DNA of 64,000 bases. Origin: APNM01 sp040361335 (GTDB lineage: Bacteria; Pseudomonadota; Gammaproteobacteria; Nevskiales; Salinisphaeraceae). The stretch lies in NCBI RefSeq assembly GCF_040361335.1, contig NZ_APNM01000017.1, forward strand, positions 1-64,000. Reading direction: 5' to 3'. Shown here in pieces: positions 1 through 8,087 of this stretch; within the stretch, counting starts at the first letter, position 1; each line of letters begins with the position of its first letter. Both the position numbers and the translations under genes were made by a program. The notes beneath the pieces were generated by a model that worked only from the letters and a program-made list of their open reading frames with translations, had not been told where the DNA came from and did not search any database.

Positions 1-1659
1 GATCGACGGGCTGGACCGCAGCGGGAAGCTGTCCGCCCGGGGTTCGGTAAAGGTATAGATCGTGGTTTCGTCGGGCTCTCCGCCACCTGTGACCGAGTCG
101 CTCGTGACAGGCTCGCGCAGGGTCAAGGCCTCGATGCAATCGGCTTCCGGTGCCGACAGGGTCGTCAGACCGGGCACACCGCTGACCGCATCGCTGTATT
201 CGAAGCCTTCGGTATTGAAGGTGTAGAGACAACTGCTCGGATACTGCGCCGTGATGCGCGGTCCGACGACATCGCCGGTGGCACTCTCGGCCGGGGCTTC
301 CAGGCGCAGCCTGAAATTGGTCGTGGCATCGTCGGTCCGATTGACCGACACTGGAAACGAGCCCACGGCGTCGATGTTCAGGCCGCCCTGATCGTTGGTG
401 GTGACGGTGCCCACGGCCTCGGCGTGGAGCACGTTCTGGTTGAAGGCACCGTTACCGCGTTGGTCACTGCCGGACAGGCCGATGTCGAATTGCATGCGCA
501 CGCTCAGGGCGCCGTCCTCGGCATAGGGATTGCCGGTGAAATAGGCCGACAGGTCAGTGATGAAGGTGTTGCGCAGCGCACCACTCCGCAGGTTGGCCGG
601 TACCTCGCCGTTGAGCGAGACCGCCAGCTCGGAGACCTCGAAGGAACCGCCGCGCCGCAGCACGACCGGCATGACCTCGCCGAGCTCTTCGCTGTCCAGG
701 ATGAGCTGCGAGACCACGGTCTGGATGGACTGCCCCCCCGGCTGCACGTCGAGGTTGTTCTCGCCAAGCAACTGCGACGCGACCTCGATGCGGTTCGCGG
801 TGCTGCCGAGCGGCGCCGCCGCCACCGACATCCGGGTGGGGGTGATGTTGCCGACGCTGCTGGCGACGACGTCGTAGTCGCTCAGGTCGGTGTCCTGCAG
901 CGAGTTGCCGAACACCGAACGCACGTCGCCGGTCAGCTCGACGCTGTAGCTGTCGCCCGAGTTCAGGTCCGCGGTCGGGTCGAAGGACAGGTAGCGGCCC
1001 TGCACGTACAGGCTGCCGGCGACCTGGCCGCCGTTCTCGTCGGTGACGTTGAAGGTCTCGCCCTGCACGACCGTGCTGGGATCGACCGCCTCGGAGAACT
1101 CGATACGCAGGGTGCTCCACTTCATGAACGGCAGGCCGTCCCGGCCGCTCGCGCGGGTGACCTGGAAACCGTCCGCGGCCGGCTGCACCGGGTCCGGCGC
1201 GGTGGTGAAGCGGGCCAGCTCGACGCCGCCGTCGAGGATGACGTATTCGGTGCCGGCGTTGAGATCGTCCGTATCCAGCGCGACGAGGCTGCCCTCGTCG
1301 GTGACTTCCGTGGTCGTCGAGATCTCGCCGCCCTCGGCCGTCTCCAGGCTGAGGGAACCGGCCACCTCGTCCGCGCCGTTGTTGGAGAATCGCAGCACGA
1401 TCTGGGAGCCCACCGGCACGTCGGTCTGACCGTCGTACGGATAGCTGAAGACCAGACCCTGCGGCAGCGCCGCGGACGGCGGGTTGCGATCGCCGTCGTC
1501 ATCGCCACCGCTGCCGCCGCCATTGCAGGCCGCCAGGACGGTGGCCAGGCCAAGACCGGCGAGCAGGCGGGTCGCCGGGCGTCGCACGGCCCGGAGCCTG
1601 AAACCGACGCCGCCTCCGAATCGGCGCCGATCGTTATTGGATTGGTTGTTTGGATGCAT
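1..1659 (-). CDS. Ig-like (SbsA/Big_5-type) lipoprotein, C-terminus beyond window
   Basis: The frame stays open from the ATG at 1659 to the window edge (553 codons seen). The N-terminus has an Arg-rich segment, a hydrophobic stretch and a lipobox (TVLAAC), then a Gly/Asp linker, so it is probably an outer-membrane or periplasmic lipoprotein. Two stretches look like SbsA Ig-like domains: one around residues 70-150 (YPYDGQTDVPVGSQIVLRF) and one around 165-240 (LRIEFSEAVDPSTV, then YLSFDPTADLNSGDSYSVEL). The first 24 codons are identical to those of the DUF1302 gene at 3709 because both lie in the inverted repeat. A GGAGGG ribosome binding site precedes the start. Divergent pairing with DUF1302/DUF1329 genes suggests a shared envelope role. 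Function unknown. Confidence 0.8.
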   Translation of the reverse strand, partial: MHPNNQSNNDRRRFGGGVGFRLRAVRRPATRLLAGLGLATVLAACNGGGSGGDDDGDRNPPSAALPQGLVFSYPYDGQTDVPVGSQIVLRFSNNGADEVAGSLSLETAEGGEISTTTEVTDEGSLVALDTDDLNAGTEYVILDGGVELARFTTAPDPVQPAADGFQVTRASGRDGLPFMKWSTLRIEFSEAVDPSTVVQGETFNVTDENGGQVAGSLYVQGRYLSFDPTADLNSGDSYSVELTGDVRSVFGNSLQDTDLSDYDVVASSVGNITPTRMSVAAAPLGSTANRIEVASQLLGENNLDVQPGGQSIQTVVSQLILDSEELGEVMPVVLRRGGSFEVSELAVSLNGEVPANLRSGALRNTFITDLSAYFTGNPYAEDGALSVRMQFDIGLSGSDQRGNGAFNQNVLHAEAVGTVTTNDQGGLNIDAVGSFPVSVNRTDDATTNFRLRLEAPAESATGDVVGPRITAQYPSSCLYTFNTEGFEYSDAVSGVPGLTTLSAPEADCIEALTLREPVTSDSVTGGGEPDETTIYTFTEPRADSFPLRSSPSI

Positions 1660-2072
1660 AGTCCCTCCGAGTTGCGATTGCCACGGGGCATCCGGTGCCG
1701 CGCGGCTTGTCCTTCCGAATGGACACGGCGTGTTGTTCCGGTGCTCATGGGAGCCGGAGCGCTGCCGATATCCGGGATTGGTTCGTGTTGCGGACGCAGG
1801 GGTATGGGAAAGGCGCCGGGTGGGTGCATGCTGCGCTTTGTCGCGAGCCGCGGCCGGTCGCGATGTGGCAGACAGGCGGGTAAAGATTCCGATGGAATCG
1901 CGCCAGACATCCATGTGCTTATCTCCTCCTCAAGCCTCGGCCGTCCCGCTTCCCGGACCGTGCTCGGTCTCGGTGCGGAACGCTCCCGCGTCGTGGCCTA
2001 GGCCTAGGACGGCGCCCGGAAAAAAGCAAGCGTTCAGGCAAGAAAAATTTTCCCAAAGCTTTAAGTAACTGA

Positions 2073-2100
2073 TTTATAACGCCTATAATTTTAGTTGCCA
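2073..2100 (-). promoter_or_regulatory. Candidate promoter of the lipoprotein gene
   Basis: On the minus strand TGGCAA (2100-2095) and TATAAA (2078-2073) are 16 nt apart in an AT-rich patch. This patch is where the two inverted-repeat arms differ most; the other arm has TAAAAA at the -10 position. Assignment is by eye only. Confidence 0.35.
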
Positions 2101-2141
2101 CCGTGCAATGTCTCACGGTTCGCGAAATTTCCGTAAATTGA

Positions 2142-2158
2142 ACCTTTTCGGAAAGGGG
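2142..2158 (-). promoter_or_regulatory. Putative dyad operator, left-arm copy (gapped version)
   Basis: Reading toward the lipoprotein gene the site is CCCCTTTCCGAAAAGGT, a one-base-longer relative of the CCTNNCTTTCGNNAGG dyad found at eight other intergenic positions. It lies about 42 bp upstream of the candidate -35. Confidence 0.4.
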
Positions 2159-2350
2159 TGTTTTCGACGATTCAGGGGTCGGTCACGGCCTGGCGGCCCC
2201 ACCACCAAGCCGACCACGCCATACCGCAACACGCCCGTCCTCCGTCCATGACTTGGCGCCGTCCGGCTGCCCGGCCGACTACCGGACGCGGCCCCGGCGG
2301 CAACCGCATCCCGAGTGCCGGGCTTCATCGGCATGGCAGCCGGGGATGCC

Positions 2351-2379
2351 GCGAACGCTTCGCTTATCCCGGCCTACGG
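2351..2379. repeat. REP-like unit, copy 1
   Basis: The core CGCTTATCCCGGCCTACGG (2361-2379) recurs exactly at 3011-3029. It resembles the TTATCCGGCCTAC core of enterobacterial REP sequences. Both copies follow a GNGAACGC-type flank. Confidence 0.5.
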
Positions 2380-2448
2380 GCTAAAGACGGTAGTTGCAGG
2401 TTACGATCTCGATGCCGGATCGGTCGGCCCCACGGCCGACCCTGAGTT

Positions 2449-2573
2449 CCCTCTCCCCGTCGGGGAGAGGGGTAGAGCCTGCCCCGGACTTGATCCGGGG
2501 GTGAGGGGGCCACAAAACAGCGCGGCCGGCCGCGCCCCCCTCTTCCCAACCTTCTCCCCCACGGGGGAGAAGG
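2449..2573. repeat. Composite double-hairpin intergenic element, copy 1
   Basis: Two perfect hairpins, CCTCTCCCCG/CGGGGAGAGG near 2450-2470 and CCTTCTCCCCC/GGGGGAGAAGG at 2550-2573, are joined by a GGGTGAGGG-type segment. The same arrangement recurs at 52428-52537, so this is a dispersed family rather than a local terminator. Confidence 0.6.
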
Positions 2574-2870
2574 CTTTCGTGCCGGATCCCGTCTCCAGAC
2601 AACCCCTGGCCTGACGAACGTTTCCCTGGGCCCCGATAAGACGCTGCGCGTCTTTCCGGGGTGACGGATAGCCGTGGGGCATCATGCAATCCCGGATAGC
2701 CGCTGCCGCGGCGTCCGGGACGACAGTCATGTCCCTTTGTGTACCTCCGTGCGCCTCTGTGGTCCATGTTCTTGGCGGCCGTTTGCCGAGGCGCTTTCCG
2801 CCGTCGTGATCTTCGGCAGGGGTGGGCTGGAACAAGGGCCGTCTGGCCCGTTTCCGGCAGCTAGAAAATC

Positions 2871-2957
2871 AACCACAGAGACACAGAGAGCACAGGAGCA
2901 AAAGGGCCAAGAAGACTCACCCCATTAAATCTCTGTGTCCTCTGTGCCTCTGTGGTT
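2871..2957. repeat. Inverted CACAGAG element
   Basis: AACCACAGAGACACAGAG (2871-2888) is mirrored by CTCTGTG...CCTCTGTGGTT ending at 2957, giving an ~87-bp imperfect inverted element. A partial relative (CCTCTGTGG) lies near 2754. This type is scattered in many bacterial genomes. No coding role seen. Confidence 0.6.
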
Positions 2958-3000
2958 CAAGATCATTTCTTCCGCAATCGAGAATCATCGGCGGCGTGCC

Positions 3001-3029
3001 GGGAACGCGTCGCTTATCCCGGCCTACGG
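3001..3029. repeat. REP-like unit, copy 2
   Basis: Second exact occurrence of the 19-bp core described at 2361-2379, in the same orientation. Confidence 0.5.
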
Positions 3030-3209
3030 TCTCGCCGAGGTGCTTTCCGCCGATGCACCGCGCACCGCATCGGGTCATCGCAATGCCGATCACTGACGGC
3101 CGGGGGCACCCCCGCAAGCGCGCGCCCGCCTCCGCATCACGCCGAAGGGCGGTCGCATGCAAGTCGCACAACGGATGTCTCTCATCTCCTACAAACAGGA
3201 ACGAAAATA

Positions 3210-3226
3210 CCCCTTTCCGAAAAGGT
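3210..3226 (+). promoter_or_regulatory. Putative dyad operator, right-arm copy (gapped version)
   Basis: CCCCTTTCCGAAAAGGT faces the DUF1302 gene. It is the mirror copy of 2142-2158 and a gapped variant of the CCTNNCTTTCGNNAGG family. Confidence 0.4.
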
Positions 3227-3267
3227 TCAATTTACGGAAATTTCGCGAACCGTGAGACATTGCACGG

Positions 3268-3295
3268 TGGCAAACAAAATTACGAGCGTTAAAAA
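3268..3295 (+). promoter_or_regulatory. Candidate promoter of the DUF1302 gene
   Basis: TGGCAA (3268-3273) is followed after 16 nt by TAAAAA (3290-3295). It is the equivalent of 2073-2100 in the other arm but has a poorer -10 match, so the two divergent genes may differ in basal strength. Confidence 0.3.
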
Positions 3296-3708
3296 TCAGT
3301 GACTTAAGACTTTGGGAAAATTTTTCTTGCCTGAACGCTTGCTTTTTTCCGGGCGCCGTCCTAGGCCTAGGCCACGACGCGGGAGCGTTCCGCACCGAGA
3401 CCGAGCACGGTCCGGGAAGCGGGACGGCCGAGGCTTGAGGAGGAGATAAGCACATGGATGTCTGGCGCGATTCCATCGGAATCTTTACCCGCCTGTCTGC
3501 CACATCGCGACCGGCCGCGGCTCGCGACAAAGCGCAGCATGCACCCACCCGGCGCCTTTCCCATACCCCTGCGTCCGCAACACGAACCAATCCCGGATAT
3601 CGGCAGCGCTCCGGCTCCCATGAGCACCGGAACAACACGCCGTGTCCATTCGGAAGGACAAGCCGCGCGGCACCGGATGCCCCGTGGCAATCGCAACTCG
3701 GAGGGACT

Positions 3709-6003
3709 ATGCATCCAAACAACCAATCCAATAACGATCGGCGCCGATTCGGAGGCGGCGTCGGTTTCAGGCTCCGGGCCGCGGCCGGCATTGTCGGCAC
3801 GCTCGTCGTGATGGCGGCGCCGAGCGCGGGCGCCTACAACTTCAATTGGCAAAGCGATACCTTGGGGGACTTCCAGTTCAACTGGGAGAACCGGCTCACC
3901 GCCGGCGTGCAGGTACGCACCGAATCCCGTGACGACCGGCTGATCGACAAGACCAACGTCGACGGGCAGTCGCTCCTCTGCGCCGGGCTGCCCGGCGGCA
4001 GCCTGTCGGGCGCCTACAACGCCGACTGCCAGTCGCGCGTCGGCGATCCGATCGCCAACCAGCAACTGCTGAACGCCCGCGGCGGCTACAACGTCAACGG
4101 CGACGACGGCAACCTGAACTACGACCGCGGCGACATCACCCAGTCGGTGTTCCAGATCCGTTCCGAGCTGAGCGGTACCTGGCGCAACTGGTCGGCCAAG
4201 GTCAGCGGCCTGGGCTACTACGACCCGACCAACAACGATTTCGAGACCCACGGCAGCGATCTCGCCTACCCCAACCGGGGCACCAGCCGCGACACCATCG
4301 TCATCGAGCGGGAGGACGATCGGCACAGCGACATCGAGGATGATCTCGGCAGCGACCTGCGCCTGCTGGAGGCCTGGGTCGGCTACAGCAACAAGATCGG
4401 CGGCATGCCGTTCGACTTCCGGATCGGTAACCAGCGCCTGCGCTGGGGCGAGTCCAACCTGTTCAACTTCAACGTGCTGGACCGCATCAACCCGCTGTCC
4501 GAGCGGCTCTATGCCCAGCCCGGCACTCAGGTGCGCGACGCCTTCCTGCCGGTGGGCATGGCCACGCTGTCGGTGAACTTCACCACCAACTTCAGCGCCC
4601 AGACCTTCTACCAGTATGACTGGGAGCCCACCGAGCCCGCTCCCTGCGGCAGCTACCTGTCGTATTCCGACGTGGCCGCCTGCGGCGACGGCCCCACGCC
4701 GGTCTACCTGAGCGTGGGCCAATACCCGGAGGACCCCTTCGGCCAGTTCGTGCCCGGCGGCGACCAGTCCCTGCTGGACCAGGGACACCGCACGGCCTAC
4801 CTGGACAGCGAGCGTCGCGGCTACCCGGATGACGGCGGCCAGTACGGCCTGCGCCTGAACTACTACGCCGAGAACCTGAACGGCGGCACCGAGCTCAGCG
4901 CCTACGCCATGAACATCCACAGCCGGTTGCCCTACCTGAGCGCGGACGCCGCGGACGAGACCTGCCTGCAGCCCCAGGCGAACGGCAACAACCTGGTCAA
5001 CAACCTGGACCCCTGCTCGAGCCTGCCCGATCCGCTGACCAAGACCTTCCCGATCACGTCGGTACAGCCGTTCCTGGACTATCCGGAGGATATCCATATC
5101 TACGGCTTGAGCGGCACCACCAACATGGGCAAGTGGTCGCTGGCCGGCGAGATTTCCTACAGCCCGAACCAGCCGGCCCAGGTCGCCTACACGGACGTGA
5201 TCTACGCCGCGCTGCAGCCGGCCTTTCCGGACACCCCGGCCAACTTCGAGCCGGGCATGATGCTCGACGGCGAGAAGGCGGTCCTCCTGCCGACCAACCG
5301 CATCGCGGTGCCGGACTACCTGGAGACCCGCTACCGCGGCAACAGCGTGCAGGCCGGCGACACCATCCGCGGCTACGAGCGGCTCAAGGTCGGCCAGATC
5401 GACATGACCGCGATCCGCGCGATCGGCGGCAGCAACCTCATCAACGCCGACCAGATCATCTTCGTCGGCGAGGTGGCCATGCTGCACGTGTTCGACCTGC
5501 CGGACCTGGACGAGCTGCAGTTCGAAGGCTCCAGCGCGCGCCAGACGCACTACAGCCAGGGCGCGGCCGCCTACGATCCGGCCGTGGACGGCTCGATCCC
5601 GCCGAACACGCCCGAGGCCCAGGCCAACTGCCCGGACCCGAGCGTGGGCTGCCGTCCCATCGGCCCGACCGACCGGATCAATCCGATCCAGGCCGACGAG
5701 GACAACTTCGCGGACGAGTTCGCCTGGGGCTATCGCATGCGGGCCACCGCCACCTATAACAACGCCCTGCTCGGCTGGGACGTGACCCCGGGCTTCGAGT
5801 TCTTCCACGACGTCTACGGCAACTCGATCTCGCCGGGACGCGACATGGTGGAGGATCGCAAGCGGCTGACGCTGACCACGGACTTCCTGTTCAACCAGAA
5901 CTTCAGCGGCCAGTTCGCCTACCGCTTCTACTGGGGCGGCGGCTACCGCAACCTGCGGCTGGATCGCGACTACGCGGAGCTGTCGCTGTCCTACGCGTTC
6001 TGA
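3709..6003 (+). CDS. DUF1302 family outer-membrane protein
   Basis: 764 aa. A signal peptide (hydrophobic GIVGTLVVMAAPSAG, probable cleavage before AYNFNW) leads into a Tyr/Asn/Asp-rich sequence of alternating strands ending in LSLSYAF, with a terminal Phe as expected for an outer-membrane beta-barrel. The segment FRIGNQRLRWGESNLFNFNV near residues 240-260 is typical of DUF1302. The start at 3709 is chosen for its GGAGGG site and normal signal-peptide position. An in-frame ATG at 3454 with a stronger AGGAGGAG would add 85 residues that do not look like protein and would bury the signal peptide. Family members sit beside DUF1329 and RND genes in hydrophobic-compound degraders and are suspected to aid uptake or export. 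The substrate here is unknown. Confidence 0.85.
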   Translation: MHPNNQSNNDRRRFGGGVGFRLRAAAGIVGTLVVMAAPSAGAYNFNWQSDTLGDFQFNWENRLTAGVQVRTESRDDRLIDKTNVDGQSLLCAGLPGGSLSGAYNADCQSRVGDPIANQQLLNARGGYNVNGDDGNLNYDRGDITQSVFQIRSELSGTWRNWSAKVSGLGYYDPTNNDFETHGSDLAYPNRGTSRDTIVIEREDDRHSDIEDDLGSDLRLLEAWVGYSNKIGGMPFDFRIGNQRLRWGESNLFNFNVLDRINPLSERLYAQPGTQVRDAFLPVGMATLSVNFTTNFSAQTFYQYDWEPTEPAPCGSYLSYSDVAACGDGPTPVYLSVGQYPEDPFGQFVPGGDQSLLDQGHRTAYLDSERRGYPDDGGQYGLRLNYYAENLNGGTELSAYAMNIHSRLPYLSADAADETCLQPQANGNNLVNNLDPCSSLPDPLTKTFPITSVQPFLDYPEDIHIYGLSGTTNMGKWSLAGEISYSPNQPAQVAYTDVIYAALQPAFPDTPANFEPGMMLDGEKAVLLPTNRIAVPDYLETRYRGNSVQAGDTIRGYERLKVGQIDMTAIRAIGGSNLINADQIIFVGEVAMLHVFDLPDLDELQFEGSSARQTHYSQGAAAYDPAVDGSIPPNTPEAQANCPDPSVGCRPIGPTDRINPIQADEDNFADEFAWGYRMRATATYNNALLGWDVTPGFEFFHDVYGNSISPGRDMVEDRKRLTLTTDFLFNQNFSGQFAYRFYWGGGYRNLRLDRDYAELSLSYAF

Positions 6004-6133
6004 CTCTCGCCACCACGGAAGGTGACTGCGCGGTCGCCCCCTCGACTACCTCTCCACCATGCGATCGCGCTTTTTTATACCGGCCGCCGGCCATGCCGGC
6101 CGGCGGCCCTCCCATCGAGGAAACCCGTCCGTC

Positions 6134-6337
6134 ATGACACCGAGCGACAACCAGGTACGCGAACGCATCTGGCTCAAGACACTCGTCGCGCTCGCCACGG
6201 TGCCGGTGCTGGCCACCGCCGCCGCGGTATGGGCCGGCTCCGAGCTCGCCGAACTGGCCGCATCGCTGCAAGACGCGGAAGACGCGGAAGACGCGGAAGA
6301 CGCGCAAGCGGACTCGGCCGACCGGGACGGCCTCTAG
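6134..6337 (+). CDS. Small single-pass membrane protein with acidic tandem-repeat tail
   Basis: 67 aa between the DUF1302 and DUF1329 genes, same strand. One hydrophobic helix (about residues 18-36) is followed by a tail built from a 9-bp tandem repeat (gacgcggaa) encoding DAE units. A GAGGAAA sequence lies 11 nt upstream. It could be a small partner of the neighbouring envelope proteins. No family recognised; it may be a low-value ORF. Confidence 0.5.
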   Translation: MTPSDNQVRERIWLKTLVALATVPVLATAAAVWAGSELAELAASLQDAEDAEDAEDAQADSADRDGL

Positions 6338-6360
6338 ACACCATCATGGAGTTGTTTCAC

Positions 6361-7764
6361 ATGCATGCACGTACTACCGGATGGCTCGCCATCCTCGCGA
6401 TCGCGGCGCTGCCGCTGACCGCCCCGGCGGCCGTGCCGCCCGAGAAGGCGGCCAAGCTGGGTGACGAGTTGACGCCCATGGGCTCGAACCCCGCCGGCAA
6501 CGAGGCCGGGACCATCCCGGCCTGGGAAGGCGAGTCGGTCTGGACCGAGACCCAGAAGAACTACACCCGGGCGGAGCTCGAGCGGCTGCGCCAGGAGGAA
6601 CCGGACAAGCTGAACATGGTGCAGGGCAACGCGGGCGATGCCGCCAAGCCGCGCTTCACCATCACATCCGACAATTACCGGCAGTACGCCGACAAGCTGA
6701 GCGAGGGCCACAAGGCCCTGTTCCGGCTGTACCCGGACTACAAGATGGTCGTGTACCCGAGCATGCGCGGCACCTTCTTCCCGGACGAGGTCAATGCCGC
6801 CACCAAGCGCAACGCCACCCGCGCGACGCTCGAGGGCACCGACGACCTGTCGGGCGCCAAGCTCGGTTTCCCGTTCCCGATCCCGAACAACGGCGCCGAG
6901 GTGATCTGGAACCACAAGCTGCGCTTCCGCGGCTCGGCGGTGAAGCGCTACAACAACCAGGCCATCGTCGACGCCGACGGCGACTACCAGATCACCAAGC
7001 TGATCGAGGACGTGCGCTTCGAGTACGCCAACCTCAACGCCGAGGACCGCGAAGACCACGTGATGGCCTACTACCTCCAGCGCACCCTGTCCCCGGCCCG
7101 CGTCGCCGGCCAGATCACGCTGGTGCACGAAATCTTCGGCAAGGGCACCTCCGGCCGCAACGCCTGGATCTACAACCCCGGCCTGGGCCGCGTGAACCGG
7201 GCGCCGGAGGTCGGCTACGACAATCCCTCGCTGGGCTCCGACGGCCTCCAGTTCAACGACCAGATCAACATGTTCAACGGCTCCCTGAGCCGGTACACCT
7301 GGAAGCTGGTCGGCAAGAAGGAGATTTTCGTCCCGCACAACTCGTACAAGCTCAACGATGCCCGCGTGAAGTACGCGGACATCATCCAGGCCGGCCACAT
7401 CAACCAGGACCTGCCGCGCTACGAGCTGCACCGGGTCTGGGTGGTGGAGGCGACCCTGCGTGACGGCTACCGGCACCAGTTCGCCAAGCGCCGCTTCTAC
7501 ATCAACGAGGACTCCTGGGGCATCACCATGGTGGACTGCTACGACAGTCGCGGCGAATTGTGGAAGTTCCAGGAGGGCCACCTGGTGGCGGCGCCGTTCA
7601 TCCCGACCACGACCACCATCCCCGAGGTGATCTACGACCTGCAGAGCGGCCGCTATTTCCTCACGGCCATGGCCAACGAGGACCAGATCAACGACTTCGA
7701 GATCCAGTACGACCGCTCGCACTTCCAGCCGAGCAGTCTCAAGCGCATGGGCAGCCGGTACTGA
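6361..7764 (+). CDS. DUF1329 family periplasmic/outer-membrane-associated protein
   Basis: 467 aa. Signal peptide (GWLAILAIAALPLTAPAA) then the DUF1329 hallmark GDELTPMGSNPAGNEAGTIP. Later segments AWIYNPGLGRVNRAPEVGYD and FVPHNSYKLND are characteristic. The start at 6361 has GGAG nine nt upstream; an ATG at 6346 is an alternative. The family has a LolB/LolA-like fold and co-occurs with DUF1302, suggesting a periplasmic carrier for a hydrophobic ligand (inference). Forms a rightward cluster with the DUF1302 gene and ends at a strong terminator. Confidence 0.88.
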   Translation: MHARTTGWLAILAIAALPLTAPAAVPPEKAAKLGDELTPMGSNPAGNEAGTIPAWEGESVWTETQKNYTRAELERLRQEEPDKLNMVQGNAGDAAKPRFTITSDNYRQYADKLSEGHKALFRLYPDYKMVVYPSMRGTFFPDEVNAATKRNATRATLEGTDDLSGAKLGFPFPIPNNGAEVIWNHKLRFRGSAVKRYNNQAIVDADGDYQITKLIEDVRFEYANLNAEDREDHVMAYYLQRTLSPARVAGQITLVHEIFGKGTSGRNAWIYNPGLGRVNRAPEVGYDNPSLGSDGLQFNDQINMFNGSLSRYTWKLVGKKEIFVPHNSYKLNDARVKYADIIQAGHINQDLPRYELHRVWVVEATLRDGYRHQFAKRRFYINEDSWGITMVDCYDSRGELWKFQEGHLVAAPFIPTTTTIPEVIYDLQSGRYFLTAMANEDQINDFEIQYDRSHFQPSSLKRMGSRY

Positions 7765-7815
7765 ACAACCATAACGACCTCCCTGCGCGACGACCCATGG
7801 TCGTCCTCCCCTGGC

Positions 7816-7859
7816 GTCCGCGGCCTTTCCCGACACCTTCGGCCGCGGGCGTCCTTTTT
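7816..7859 (+). terminator. Rho-independent terminator after DUF1329
   Basis: Stem CCGCGGCC/GGCCGCGG (arms 7816-7825 and 7841-7850) followed within four bases by TTTTT. Confidence 0.75.
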
Positions 7860-7869
7860 GTGCGGAGGG

Positions 7870-7945
7870 AAATCCCCCTCGATCCCCCTTTGGGAAAGGG
7901 GGAAGAAGAAATCCCCCTCGATCCCCCTTTAAAAAGGGGGAAGAT
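7870..7945. repeat. Tandem pair of AATCCCCCTCGATCCCCCTTT hairpin units
   Basis: Two direct copies of a ~38-bp unit (7870-7907 and 7909-7945). Each has CCCCCTTT...AAAGGGGG and can fold alone. A related hairpin (CCCCCTTTCACACAGGGGG) lies near 8038-8058. This fills most of the 323-nt gap between the DUF1329 and DruA-like genes; no gene seen. Confidence 0.6.
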
Positions 7946-8087
7946 GGGCGGCCCGGTCAAGGACGTCCCTTGTATCAAGGGGCGGGCGGACCGACAAGCC
8001 CCCTGTCATGAACAAGAACGACAGTGCGGCAAGAGTTCCCCCTTTCACACAGGGGGACAGGGGGATTTCCGCGATTTCGCTGACGCC

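Larger units (their letters stand above)
1587..2167. repeat. Left arm of ~580-bp inverted repeat (leader and promoter of the lipoprotein gene)
   Basis: This is the reverse complement of 3202-3781. By hand alignment 1587-2058 has no mismatch. Nine mismatches cluster at 2059-2094, 2095-2159 is again identical, and one mismatch lies at 2160. The arm covers the first 24 codons of the lipoprotein gene, its ~400-nt leader, a 12-bp palindrome CCTAGGCCTAGG (1997-2008) and an AT-rich probable promoter. Confidence 0.95.
2168..3201. other. Non-coding spacer of the inverted repeat, filled with dispersed short repeats
   Basis: About 1.03 kb without a convincing gene. Short open frames here lack ribosome binding sites and conserved-looking sequence. 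It contains two REP-like units, a composite double-hairpin element and an inverted CACAGAG element (listed separately). It looks like an accumulation zone for small intergenic repeats between two outward-facing promoters. Confidence 0.7.
3202..3781. repeat. Right arm of ~580-bp inverted repeat (leader and promoter of the DUF1302 gene)
   Basis: Mirror copy of 1587-2167. It carries the CCTAGGCCTAGG palindrome at 3360-3371, a ~400-nt leader and codons 1-24 of the DUF1302 gene. A strong AGGAGGAG sequence precedes an in-frame ATG at 3454 inside the leader. Identity stops abruptly inside the coding sequence just after codon 24. Confidence 0.95.

Noticed and set aside
2158..3302. Several 80-150-codon ORFs in the inverted-repeat spacer
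   Set aside because: They are built from dispersed repeats and hairpins, with no start context and no protein-like composition.
1587..3781. Composite transposon bounded by the inverted repeat
   Set aside because: No transposase or cargo gene in the spacer, no flanking duplication visible, and the arms end inside coding sequence rather than at terminal motifs.
3367..5808. 813-codon open frame antisense to the DUF1302 gene
   Set aside because: High-GC shadow frame: Val/Gln/Arg-rich, no ribosome binding site, no domain, and it runs through the inverted repeat. Similar long shadows occur opposite the GGDEF/EAL gene (13021-14463), the second MalT-like gene (41581-43986) and katG (60674-63253).
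7870..7945. CRISPR-like direct repeat
   Set aside because: Only two units, effectively no spacer between them, each unit is itself a hairpin, and no cas gene is present.
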